NCBI GenBank assembly: GCA_964017155.1 | Contig: OZ024865.1 | Coordinates: 39,916,700 to 39,980,699, forward strand | Length of the DNA: 64,000 nt | Direction: 5' to 3' | From: Oasisia sp. SBJ-2009 | Lineage: Eukaryota; Annelida; Polychaeta; Sabellida; Siboglinidae | Shown: piece after piece, positions 1 through 24,929 of the stretch | Position numbering within the stretch: position 1 is the stretch's first letter | How the letters are laid out: every line of letters starts with the position of its first letter | Notes under the pieces: generated by a model | What the model saw: only the letters and a program-made list of their open reading frames with translations | Told to the model about the DNA's origin: nothing | Databases searched by the model: none | Made by a program: the position numbers and the translations under genes

Positions 1-1389
<1,389 letters not shown>

Positions 1390-1754
1390 CCGGCGACTTT
1401 GGCGATCACCATCACGGCTATTCTGCCGAGATCCACAACATAGGGAGCAAGCTGTTTGTCTACAAGAACGACTTTCCATGGTGCAACCATTGCGAGAAAG
1501 TGTACATCCTGGACGGTGTCATCACGTCACAACTCATCATCCGGGTGTCACATCACCAGCTGTGCATCAACAATGGAGACGGGTTGACTATCTTCAAAGT
1601 CAGCAAGTGCCTCTTCAACTTCGACCGGATGTTTCTGGGGATAAATCGAATCATTTACAATAGATTTGGAAATCCTGCTCCTTATAACCGTCATGGTTCA
1701 GGGCTCTGCAGCGTGTGTGGAGCCTGGAGCAATAAGATGATCACTGATCCGTAG
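1390..1754 (+). CDS. 3' terminal exon of an unrecognised Cys-containing protein
   Basis: This is the last coding exon of a plus-strand gene whose upstream exons lie outside the window or were not found. A splice acceptor (tttgtttag) precedes it. The first two bases complete a codon, and about 120 residues follow to a TAG at 1752-1754. The peptide starts GDFGDHHHGYSAEIHNIGSK, has two CxxC pairs (WCNHC and LCSVCGAW) about 80 residues apart plus two single cysteines, and ends NKMITDP. It has no membrane segment. The six cysteines suggest a disulfide-bonded or zinc-binding fold, but I do not recognise the family and assign no function. Codon use is normal and a polyadenylation signal lies about 340 bp downstream, which together support a real gene end. 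Confidence 0.72.
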
Positions 1755-2094
1755 CGTGTACCTTGTAAAACAACGATACATCTTTCATTCATTAACTGCT
1801 ACGACAACCAAGTAAAGATGTTGTTGCTGACTCAAGTGTTCAAATATTCAATAGTGCAGTTTCCCACCACAGGTATTTAAATAGATATCATTTCACCCAT
1901 GTAAATGTACCCATGTCCACAAAGATTGTGTTCGAGATTCTGCAATGTAGCAATTGTTCATTGTTATTCCATATGTTTATGGACATGCATATAGTGATAT
2001 ACAATCGATATGTTAGGTCATTTCAGTAACCATCACGGCGCTATGTCATAAGATGCTTTCATCTCCTTGAATGAATGAAGGTTGTACGGTTTCG

Positions 2095-2100
2095 AATAAA
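2095..2100 (+). promoter_or_regulatory. polyadenylation signal AATAAA of the left-edge gene
   Basis: Canonical AATAAA about 340 bp after the stop codon at 1754, followed by T/G-rich sequence. The 3' UTR would be about 1755-2120. Confidence 0.6.
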
Positions 2101-2390
2101 GTGTTTATCACAACACGCTGACGATTTCGTAAGTGTTTGTTTCTCATAAGAAAGCTGGCTTAGTTTCTTGTCCGACGTCAAAAAAACTTGAATAATTAAA
2201 TTAGTTCGGTATACAGAGAAATGTAGTTATTATTTTCCACATTATATCGTTTGTAATTTTATATCGACTAAAACCATAATCGAAAAGTCATTGGATTATT
2301 GTATAATATAATAGTTAAAATATAAAGCATACTATAATACTTTTATAGTATGCTTTATATTTTAAGATAAAATGTGTTTAGTTCATTTTA

Positions 2391-2482
<92 letters not shown>

Positions 2483-3193
2483 TTATGTGTTATCTTAATA
2501 ATAATTATACTACATAATTTATTATAATGAGTATTCCTTGAATAATCGATTACGCTTAGATTAGTATTACGCTTACACTGTGTAGAATTTACCTATTTCT
2601 GTTTATAATTAAACATTGATTCGCACGGTTAATTCTCTTTTCATTATTTGTAAGGAGCAAAGCTAATCATTGCGCCCCGGGAGGATAACATGGTTATTGC
2701 TAAGAAATCAAGAAACCGCACGCTTAGTTTTAGACTGTTCTGCTAGGTGGCGCCATGTGCCCACACGCACGATATGGGCGTTTGCCGAAGATTACTTACT
2801 ATTCAACCGCTCGTAGGAAGCAATAATCAATAAAATACTACGGATCTTTCGTCGTATCGTAGAAGGCACCTTAGAGAGGAAAGAGAGGAGCAACAAAAGC
2901 ATGTACAGTTGTATACGTAGTCTCAAGTTGTGAAGTAAATTATCCACTGACGACAAGCACCCTAATAGTAATCCCCCCGATTGCCAACATACACAAGAAA
3001 TGTTCGGTTTGGCGACAGTGCTCTAAAAAGGCTGTCTAACTTAATAAGACCTTTACATTGCAGCCATGTGGAAACATATCAATCAGTTAATAGAAAATTA
3101 CCAAGCGCTGGAAAACCAGACACAACTACAATACAAACATACATGTCTATGTATATTATATGTGTATGTATGCATGTATGTATGGTTGTATGC

Positions 3194-3263
<70 letters not shown>

Positions 3264-3355
3264 GTATGTATAATATATACATATGTATACATGCATACAT
3301 ACATTTGTATACATATACATTTGTATACACTCACACACTCACACACACACACACA

Positions 3356-3432
<77 letters not shown>

Positions 3433-3807
3433 GACCAGCATGCTTTAATATGGATTCTCACCATACTCGTAACATTACCGTAGAGGCAAAGGCGTACGTT
3501 TTCGCGCTATTCGCTTCGAATCGAATATTTTTCTTCGTGTTCTACTGGCGATCTTTAACTTTCTGACTTAATTATGAAAAAGACTATAACCGCCAAACTA
3601 CTCCTCTAATATATTTTAACATTACTTAAGCAAAATAATAAACGTCACAAAACAATACAAATTACCGATGTTATGGTAATCACCGAGCTACAAATATTTA
3701 TTCATATGATATTTATTTAGAATAAATCCATAATTCAAGTCATTTGATTACTGCACAAATATTTGTCTTTCACAGTGTATTATATGTTTGAAGATAACAT
3801 TAAAAAA

Positions 3808-3862
<55 letters not shown>

Positions 3863-4410
3863 CGGAGGAGATATCAGAACGAATATACTTTGCAAAAATG
3901 ACTCCTTTAGTCGTTTTAAAATATATTTTATTGTCACTGTATAATGTGTACACATTAATAACAGTACTGACATTATCTATAAAGGCACTCTGGCAAAGTG
4001 TGTCTACACTACGGCACACTAATGGCAAAACAAGCACATTATTAAATAATTTCTTATTTAAATTAAGCATTCAGAAAATAAGAACGATTCTCCGATTATG
4101 TGTATAATTACACTATTATTACTTATTTACATATTCTCCAAACACGCAGATCTTTCTTATTTCCAGCATGTGTTGTGTGCAAACAGTATTTCTTGTGCAA
4201 CCCATGAAGTTGGCATATGTAGGTTTCGAACTGCAGCGACCTATGGAAGCTGCACAAATTTGCTGATACACCAGTAGAAAATCAACGCGTTGGTTCCAGC
4301 AAATGTCTGCGTATTCATTATAATTATGTACAATTGTCATAGTACTGAACGGTCTCCCTAAGGAGTCTGTACTGTTATTGAATTGTTGTTGTTGGCCTTT
4401 CTTTGTTGTG

Positions 4411-4462
<52 letters not shown>

Positions 4463-4640
4463 TGTGAGTAGATTGTATTAGATTGGCCTGATCTATTTAC
4501 GCTGGTACACAATATAGTTTCAATTCATCATAATGTTTATATTTACTACATTATATCACAACATTTATGGACAAACGTGCACATAATTGATCATGATCCA
4601 AACGTGCGCTTTGGGACACCTATGAGTCCTAACACCCTTA
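2101..4640. other. AT-rich intergenic stretch with microsatellites
   Basis: No gene is visible. The stretch holds a perfect 22-bp hairpin (2316-2364), (AT)n at about 2396-2474 and 3199-3260, (CA)n at about 3333-3430 and 3811-3860, and (AT)n at about 4414-4458. A dispersed repeat beginning near 3585 (GACTATAACCGCCAAA) recurs at about 32117 and, diverged, in the inverted-repeat arms near 18.7 and 20.4 kb. Confidence 0.6.
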
Positions 4641-4649
4641 TTGTAGTCT

Positions 4650-5107
4650 CAATATGTGAGTGCAATCGTGCTATCCACCCTCATATACGGAGCCGAGGCC
4701 TGGACAGTGTAGAGACGACAAGTGAAAAAGCTGCATGCCTTCATGATGCGACATCTGCGTTCGATCATGACGATAATCTGGATGGACAAAGTGACAAACA
4801 AGGAAATACTCGAACGGACAGGGCTGCCATCTATGGAAGATCTTCTGATCAGAAAGAATCTGCGGTGGACTGGACATCTCATGAGGATGTCACCAGACAG
4901 GCTACCACAGCAGGTTCACTACTCTCAACTATCTTCTGGTCACAGAAAGACAGGGCGCCCTCGTCTCCGGTTCAAGGATATCATCAACAGAAACCTGACG
5001 CTGAGAGACATAAAGACCGACTCATGGACATCACTCTTACAGCAGAGAGATAAATGGATAGCAATAGTCAAGTGAATGGAAGCAGTCTTTGTCGCTTCGC
5101 GACCGAC

Positions 5108-5147
<40 letters not shown>

Positions 5148-5150
5148 CCA
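4650..5150 (+). mobile_element. RTE-type LINE 3' fragment (reverse-transcriptase C-terminus) with (ATG)n tail
   Basis: Translation gives the C-terminal signature seen in many RTE-clade non-LTR elements: LIYGAEAWTV, an in-frame stop, then KKLHAFMMRHLRSI, VTNKEILERTGLPSMEDLL, LRWTGHLMRM, GRPRLRFKDIINRNL, and a stop near 5073. A (ATG)n tail follows at 5108-5146, as expected for an RTE 3' end. The 5' part is missing and there is at least one internal stop, so this is a dead 5'-truncated copy. It lies in the same region as the 3' end of the receptor gene but on the opposite strand. Confidence 0.8.
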
Positions 5151-5266
5151 CAGTAATAAGGAAATAAAATGCCGGTTAACGGCGTAGATAGTTCAGGCCA
5201 AGCTATCACCTGGTTGTGAGTCTAATGTCCCCCCCACACCCCTCATGTATGATCACCTATCGCTGT

Positions 5267-16057
<10,791 letters not shown>

Positions 16058-17991
16058 GGCTTCCGTCGTCCAGATCACAAACATTGTCAGCAACGACAAC
16101 AACGATCTCACGTACAACTTGATGTCGCACCCAGCTGTGGATGTAAATAAGTAAATATGCGTCAACCCCCGAACTTGATGTAGCAAAACCACGACACCAG
16201 TGTCAGACAGCGGTACCCGTATGCCTTGGCCTTGACGCAGCGTTGTGACAACACGATCGAGCGTGACCTCGTTTCGCCGTCTCGGCGGTGACCTAGTTGT
16301 CAGGGCAAGCCGACAGGTGCAGTCGCTGCCGCTAGCGTCAACCGACAGCGTGTGCATGGGGCATACGTACGCGGCTTCTAAAAATACACACGGTTGTCGT
16401 ATATGGGTGTACCACTAGTCGGGGCTGTTTTATGAACGTTTTGCTGTTTTTGTATTGTAATTGTCGTCGTTGTGATTGTTGAAATATATAAACTCATTGC
16501 TGTTATTTTATTGTCCTCCGGAATTACTGTCATCAGGGATGAGGTTGGCATTGGCTCCTCCTTTTTTCGACATTCTATTAATAATTAAATATTCACACAT
16601 TTAGTATCCAATATTCTACCCGTATTAAAATATACATTATTGAACGATATCAGAATATGTGCTTATAGAAGGATTAACTCTATAATTATATTATGTAGAA
16701 GATAATTATTTAGCCAAGGTTATTATTTGAATAGGTTAATATCGCATAGTAAGCGTATGCACACACACACGTAAACAAACTAAGTATTTTATATAGTTTA
16801 TATATACTGTATATGCTTTTCATTTATAATCTATTCTATGAAATATTCATGTTTTGCATCATATACATACTATTTTATTGAGTATTGTTATACTTTAAAT
16901 ATTATTCCACAAGGTTCTGATGGCATCCAGCGGCGTTTAAATCGCTGAAAGCTACTGCTTTAATCTGTTGCATATAATCACTTATTAATACTATATTTGT
17001 AGTTGTCGGTTTAATAAATGTCATTCGTTCGTCGATCTTGGTCTTTATATGTACTACTTCCTGTATATCAACAATCTCCAATGTCATCTTTATTTTGCTC
17101 TTACTCTCCACTCCTGTCCCAGTATTTCCAGGGACGTCTCACTTCAGCCAGTCCTATATATCGCAATATAGTTCTTGCTCTCCGCCCTCCTTCCCCTCCA
17201 ACTAACCAGGTACAGTAACCTTAGGGCTTTTAGGCCTACAAACACGTGACGTTAACCCCAGTAGGTACACTTCACTGGTTCAATACAGGCTAGCGTGCTT
17301 TTTCTGTAGCTGTCCCGGCACTCGGGAAACCAAGTCTTCTGAAACTATAGCCACCTCTCGTAAAAACATTTGTTTGAAACTGCTTTTCTACCATTCATTT
17401 TCGGCGGCTCCATACGCCAATAACGACTTTCGCCTGTCCCCGTTTATGACTGTGCCAAATGATTTGAGGTTGAATTTTCAAAGATATGCAATGTGCCTTT
17501 ATTAAACATTATTTCTTATCTCAACAAAGAAAGCACAACTTCTACAACACTATATCATAATTCCCCATGGGGATGCATTCTGAAGTATGTCAATTGTACA
17601 TAATTATAATATAAAACAGTGATAAGTTGCTTGCTTGCTGAGGCCAATACGCTGTGTGTCAGCAAATATGTGCAGATGCAAACTTAATCGTAACAGAGGT
17701 CGCAACAGTTCGAAATCAACACATCCCACCTTCACGGGATGTATAACATGCTTATTATTATAAATGAAAGAAATGTTTCACTGTTGCAATGTCTTATCGT
17801 TGTTATGCATCCATAATCTTCGGTTGTATGTGAACATTCACTGGCGTGTAGAAATTTGCTGACACATTGATGCAGCGACAGAAGATGATCATCAAAATAG
17901 TCATGTGATTCCGTGTACACCTGGTACATAACGATTGTAGTTGTACAGGTCTGTTCTGTGTCTGTCGGCATGTGTTCGTCGTTGTAGTGTT
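16058..17991. other. intergenic region between the receptor and DHRS11
   Basis: Holds the upstream region of the receptor gene and the 3' flank of DHRS11, both on the minus strand. A decayed LINE tail lies at about 17275-17520. The reverse complement of 17497-17502 is AATAAA and could serve DHRS11. No other gene or clear promoter motif was seen. Confidence 0.5.
17275..17520 (+). mobile_element. decayed LINE 3' tail
   Basis: Nucleotide similarity to 7040-7240 (shared tctgaaactatag, ccaataacgactt, cctgt(t/c)cccgtttat, ttgaattttca) shows it is another copy of the same LINE end. The reading frame is broken. Confidence 0.6.
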
Positions 17992-18033
17992 CTAGACCAC
18001 TTGTTCTGTGGACCTCATCAGTATATCGTGGAT
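17992..18033 (-). CDS. DHRS11: DHRS11 exon 7, 42-nt terminal exon
   Basis: After CTTCAG the sequence reads IHDILMRSTEQVV and TAG. This matches the C-terminal (I/V)xDIxMRPTEQ(V) of vertebrate DHRS11 and keeps the frame with exon 6 (phase 0). It lies 3833 bp downstream of exon 6. Confidence 0.85.
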   Translation of the reverse strand: MHDILMRSTEQVV

Positions 18034-18202
18034 CTGAAGCACGCACGACGCAAAGGTGACATGACGTACACGGTTAGTACAGTCTGCTTCTTCTTATAAT
18101 TGTTCCATGAATGGCATAATTAGATGCAGTTAAATGCAAAAGGGACACGGACAGACAAACATACAGACAAGGGGCAGGAAACACGAGAGATATATAAAGA
18201 GG

Positions 18203-18268
<66 letters not shown>

Positions 18269-21200
18269 CAAGCCCCATAAGGGGGGATAGATAGGAGAGA
18301 CAGGAGGCAGAGGTAGATGATGACGGAGTGGGAGAGGGAGAAAACAATATTATTTAGACTTCCTGTAGGATGTGCATGAACGGTGAACGTAGACCCTTCG
18401 CACCACAACTTCCGCAAACAGATGGAACGTCTGACGTTGACGTTAAAGGGAAAACAAAGTCAATGTTTGGATCATATGGGATTAACAGAGTTAATAAAAA
18501 GTAACAACTTCCAACAACAATCATATTTTAACGTCAGTGGTTTACCAGGAAAAAAATGTAAAACACATAGACATAGAAAGTCTACAGACTACGCCATTTT
18601 AGAAACAAAATGACGTCAGAGAGTCTTCTTGGTCGGCGTGAACTGTGCATGCATATTATTATCTGTTACTTTCTAACCTAACCACGAAAACGACCGCCAA
18701 CAGCCGCCAAACTTCTCCCCACATTTCTTACATACATATACATACACTACATTACAAAAAAATCACTTGTATTCGTCTAACGAAGAAAATTCACAACAGA
18801 AACACAAATCTTGGCGAACGGCAACTCGACAACTTCGACTACCGTAAACTCGCTATTATAAGTTAGCTTTACACAAAATACCGCTAGATGGCGCGCGAAT
18901 ATTTATTAACCTAACTGCATTCGCACGCGCGAATTAGTTTAATTAATTATAAATAATATAATAATAATTAGCTGCATCACTATGATCTGCAGAAAATGTT
19001 AAACGGCAAACTAAGGCAACGCTTTGGTGATATGGGTCTAATAGAGTTGATAAAAAATAACAATTTAATATACAAATATATAATTTTATTAGTTTATTAA
19101 TTTTTTTTATATAGCGCCAAATCCACAATTCTCTTCTCTTCTATTCAACATACTGTTATTAAAGTATATGCAATAATAAGAATGCTACCCACAGGTAATA
19201 TTTAAAAATAAATATTAAAAATACATGTGTCTGCATAATTATCCAAAATTGCCTATTAGTTATAAAAGAAAAAGGAAATTACGTGTTTTTCAATGAAGTC
19301 ACATTGCTTATTTTATCAATATTTCTATAAACATCCCGCGTGTACTGCGAGCATGCAAGCTTATATTACATAAGCGATGTTTTAACAATAATAACTAAAA
19401 CAATAACATGTTAATATTACTGTTTTTAAATCCTTCTTTTTCTACCACCATAATATTTCCCATATATTCATATTCCTTTTTACATTTTAGAGATTTATTG
19501 TTCCGATAATTAATAAAGTGTCTTGTTCAAAAATAATAATTATTACATATCTGATGGTGGAAATGTCATTCATGAGTAGAACAAATAGCTTCAGTAATAT
19601 GTTCTTATGCATAATGGTTGTGTATGTGCTGAATGAAAATTATTATTACGTCGTACTTATTTTACTACTTTAATTATTTATTACTATTAACCATACTTTT
19701 ATATTCATTTATTTCAATTGTTGTTATGTAATTTGTATGTTTATTTATGACTGATAGGTCAGCTTAGTTAATGATATAGAAACATGTATTTTCATTATTT
19801 ATTTTTAAATAATATTATCTGTGGGTAGTTTTCTCTTTATTGTATTTTTAATAGCATTATTTTGTGAAGCGCCACAAACAATTATGGATGTGGCGCTACA
19901 TAAATAAAATATTATAGTATAATAAAAACAATTGTTTGTTTATTTAATATAGCGCCACATCCAATTTAAACTTGTTCATGGCGTTTTACATACATTAAAA
20001 TGCTAAACAACAAATACACACCAGAAGAAAAAAAACATAAATATACTAGAAACATATAAGAACAATTATAAAAAATTAAATATCAATATAAAAATAATAA
20101 AACTTATAATTTCCTGCAAATCATAGTGATGATAATAAGTAATTATTATTATTATATTATTTATAAGTAATTAAACTATTTCGCGCGTGTGAAGTAAAAC
20201 AATTAAATATTAGCAGTCAGAAACGTGGCGTCTAGCGGTATTTTGTGTAAAGCTTTTAAAAGCGATTTTACGGTACCGCTGAGCGGCCGAACAAGTTGTA
20301 CTCGAGGTCTGCGCGTTTTTGTGTGTGAATTTTCTTCGTCAGAGGAATGCAAGAAATTTTATTACATAACGTAGTGTATGCATATGTATGTAAGATATGT
20401 GAGGAGAAGTTTGGCGGCTGTTGGTGGTCGTTTTGATGGTTAGGTCAATCAAATCGGGTCGTCTAGGATCCGCGCTGTGACTGTGTCTGTGACTGTCCAA
20501 ACGAATCCACCGAACCACTGTTTCAGTTCTGCTCGATTCATAGGTTAACAAGAAGACATCTTACTGATACTGTCTTTCACTGTACTATTACTATAAGCGT
20601 TTGAGGAACAGTGTGGCATATTGATGTCGCGATTTCGTTGTAAACCGACGTAAGGCAACTTTTAGCGTACCGCTTGGCTCTCTGTTATGACAGCTGAACC
20701 AGCAGACGACTCTCTGACGTATTACTTTTCCAAACTGCTGGGTTGTGATTGGTTGCAAGATCCAAGATGGGCCGGTTCATGGTGTCGGTGATTTAGCTAG
20801 ATTTTCCCCCTTTAAGACCACTTTCTGAGGTAACCACTAAGGTGAAAAATTGGATTGTAGATGCAAATGATTAGCTAGTGTAAACTCTTTTAGGTGCATA
20901 ACACTAAACTGTAGCCTTTTTTTTCACTTTAAGCCCCATTAGTCGGCGATGTGCTGCTAAGCAAGAGCTTCACCACGGCTGCCAAACAGGTACTAAACAC
21001 GTGGGGTGTTCACGCGTTCCATCCTTTATTTTTGTCTCGGATTTCTGGCCCCTAAACGGGTTTCGTTATGCGAATTGTTGTAAAATACCAACTGTTTGTG
21101 GGAATGTTTGATTTGCGAGATGTCAAGCAGCAATACAAATATATTCCCATATATAACCGCTAAACATTGTTGGAAAAGACAAACGGCGACGTTCTTGTTA

Positions 21201-24200
21201 CATTAAATAATGTGCGTATTCAGTGCGTCGCCGATAACGTCCGTCACAATCAAACTTTTGCGCGTGTTCTCCATCAAACTTTGCCTTTGTCAATAACATG
21301 TTGATACCGCTTACATACGTAAATCTAATTACTACTCTATGACGTCTCAAAGATCACACAAACCGCATAAAAATGTCAAAGAAATATACGATGGAATACA
21401 CGAATGCACCTTGAGCTTGGGATCCATTTTAATGACTTCACGGAGGTTTTGCTACGGAACAGGGTCAACGTGAAGAATAGATCAATTACGTACACATGTT
21501 TGACAGGAACATAATTATGATTCTGAACGTCGAGAAACTGTGACGTACGGAATCTCAACCAATGTATCTAGAAGTATTGATTTGTCTACCAAAACGTATG
21601 TCCATGCGTAAGATATATAACAGCCATCACAAAATAATAATTGCATGCTAGACAGTTCGATTTCAAGATATTTTCTATTTCCGCCACTGAAACTCTCTTA
21701 GGGGTCCAAATCGCAAACGACTTAGACAATAAACGTCTGCTCTATGCCTTCTATCGTCCATATTTGTGTTCCCTTTATTGGGAATCGACAAATTACTACA
21801 CAAAAGTAGCAGTGTCAGACAAACCATGTTTATAGAAGTTTTAAAAAGAATTAATGTTCTGTTCACCTGGACATGCGGCGGTGCAGACAACGCGTACAAG
21901 ACACTCTCCGCAACGTCGTTTGCCTCAAGACCCTGCAAACAGCATACATAAACATCATAACGTATATTTCCATATGAAATGCCATTTCACATTCTAACTA
22001 CCACAACAATTCACCAGAAGATAATTGTGATGAACAATTATGTAATGCTGACTTTAAGAGCTTATCTGACAAGAGTTGTGGCTTTGACCGAATGTCAAAA
22101 ATGAATAGTTTTACGGTCCAATAAATTGAGGATGTGGCTAAAATGCGCACTTGTCTACTTAAAAGAAATAAAAACAAGGCATTAGTTAAAATCCTTTTTT
22201 CGTGTGTACACAAAGTTTAACAATTTATATAACATGACAAAAATTAAAAATACAGGATAATACATTTGTAGTATAAATTCGATTTTAAACCAATCTGTGT
22301 AGCGATTCTCGCGGGAAAATTCGAACTGACAACTATGACGTCATATCTCAGCATCTAGAAAGCTGGCAAAAATATGTATATTCCAAAAAAGCGAGTTACA
22401 TAGCATAAAAGGTGGTATTTCTTATTCATTTTTGTGTGTGACTTTTGTACTTGGTGAACATGAAAATATATAGCAGAATGTAATATAACATGAATTCAAG
22501 GATAAGGTGTTTTATTTCCTTCAATAATGTAAGGTTTTTGATGATGAATAAAATAAACAAGACACCCAACCTTCAAATTTTTGAAGATTTTTTTTGAAAA
22601 CTGTTCTCCTCCAAGGCGCACAAAGAACTCGGTTTCCACTAGCCCCGGACTGATTTCCTGAAATACAAAACGTCATTTAACATCACGTTTTGTGCAACAA
22701 ATCTGCAACAAAACGAGTCAGACTTCGCTGTGATTCTGGATTGTTAATATACATCAACTTAATTGATCAGTTTCCTGTTTCAACTTCCAGGATGAAAGCA
22801 AAAATGACAAGGAAAGTACAGTTTTGTGCTCCAAAACCGACGCTAGTTGTAATTTGGATCTTAAAAGTAGCAAGCCACAGACCATGTATTTCATTAATCC
22901 TAAGTTAAACATCGCCGAACAAAATGTCAACAGTTCCCCTCCTCTGTCTTCTGATGTTGCGTCATACTGAAGCTCCAGCTCAGCAAACAGAATTGCAAGG
23001 TTTCTTCCCCAATAAGTTATTTTCTCTGAGCCCACTCCCGAATTGATCAATCCAGTATGTCACGGTTTGCTTACGTCACAATCAAAATGATGCAGATGCT
23101 CAGTCAAAACTTTGCCATTGCCAGCAATGTTAATAATAGTTAAATATGTGAAATACATTACAACTGCTACATGACATACCGTAGAGCAATCATTACTGCA
23201 TACATCTGACAATTTAACAACTTTCCCTTAGGTTTCTGTCATATTCATTTACTCATGTTATGAAACCAGAATTTCAACAAAATATACGTGTTCACGCAGC
23301 CATTTTGTTGACTGTTTGACGGAGTTTGCTAAGCAACTTGGATACAACAATTGTTGAAAAAGTGTCAGTTGCTGTACTCACTGTCACCCGGATGTGTGAC
23401 TTTAGTCCCCTCAATTCAGTCCGGACACCTTCCGTTAACGCTCTCACGGCATACTTTGTTGCTCCGTAGAAACTGTTCATCTTGTTATTGAGAGTCCTGT
23501 GGCCAGCCATACTGCAACAGACAATGAGGTCAGTGTGCAACAAGAATACGACATTCTGAGGCTACATCTGTACCACGAATATCTTTAAGTCGAACCTGTG
23601 ATGACAAACTTTGACATTGAAGCCACTGCATATCAAATCAAAAATGAGTAAATTACGTTACAAGAAAGCCAGCATTCTGTATCTGTTACTGGCAAAATGT
23701 CTTGGGGAAACATCACGCCAGTGAAGGTTAAGGTTCTAAGGTTATTATTCAGGAGCTAGACCGTGTTGCTGTTGCTACATGCTATAAAGGTCTTATAACA
23801 AATGTACAAGTCATCTGTTGGTTGGATATGTTATTGACCTACCAATGAGTTATCAAAGTCTATTGGTTTGCAAGCATAAAATATTTCATCTGAAATTAAT
23901 AAATGAAATAACAAATGCTAACGATAGTCTTCACTTGATACAATGCACTTGAAATAGCAAAGGTTAACTTGTCAAATTTAGGCAATCAAATTGGTAGTGA
24001 AACTTCTTTGGATATATATGAAAATGAAACAAGCAAGACAGTCAGACGATTCAAAAATAGTTGTGCTGGGACATAGATTGTGTTTGAGATACTTTTTATA
24101 CAATTTTTTTTATAATAATTATTTTAATATTCTAAGTATATCTGATGCAACTACATGTTTAAACACTAAAACACACTCCAAACTGGCATATATTTTAAGT

Positions 24201-24818
24201 ATTTCATGGCAGTAAAATATTTTATCTGACCTGACCCATTGGCACTGTCAATAAATGTCACTGACCTACACAGGTTGAAAATGTGACCGTCGTCAACACC
24301 ACTGTCTCTCATCAGTGTGACAGCTTCTCGTGTACAGATTGACACCGCCAGAACATTCACCTGTAGTCATATAGCAACTGGTGTGTAATATGACGACATA
24401 CTGGTAAATGACGTGAAAACATATTTTTTGTAATGTCTGCTACAGGGTTAGGGTGAATTGTGGTCAAAGTACTTTTAAATTTAAACAACGAACAATATTA
24501 ATCATATTATTATTCAAGCTCTTATTGAAAAAAAAACAGAAATATGCATTAAATGCTGAGCATCAGTCAGACTAAATTTCATTTGAAAGTCCTGCACATG
24601 AAATGCACTTTATGTTTTTGTATATACAACTAGCCTGGTATAACTATAACTACTACTGTACTAGTAGCTGAAAAAAATAAGTACAAACCTAAATAGAAGT
24701 AATAAATCTAAACAATGGTCTGCTATTGAAGGTTAACAGATAAAGTATGTTCTATATAAGATTACAATAGACCATAAAATATTGTACATTAAGTTATTAA
24801 CAATAACAGTTTAAAGCA

Positions 24819-24858
<40 letters not shown>

Positions 24859-24868
24859 GCGTGTGTTT

Positions 24869-24929
<61 letters not shown>

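Larger units (their letters stand above)
18611..20720. repeat. long inverted repeat in DHRS11 intron 6
   Basis: The left arm (about 18611-18998) and right arm (about 20104-20720, inverted) share long near-identical blocks: GACGTCAGAGAGTC, AACAGCCGCCAAACTTCTCC, ACGAAGAAAATTCACA, TTTACACAAAATACCGCTAG, ACGCGCGAA and ATCACTATGAT(C/T)TGCAG. The right arm has about 230 bp that the left arm lacks. The centre (about 1.1 kb) is AT-rich, non-coding, and holds three short GCGC-CAC/TATA tail repeats. Confidence 0.82.

Noticed and set aside
2316..2364. Pre-miRNA
   Set aside because: Stem is perfect, very AT-rich and too short for a usual animal pre-miRNA. Reported only as a hairpin.
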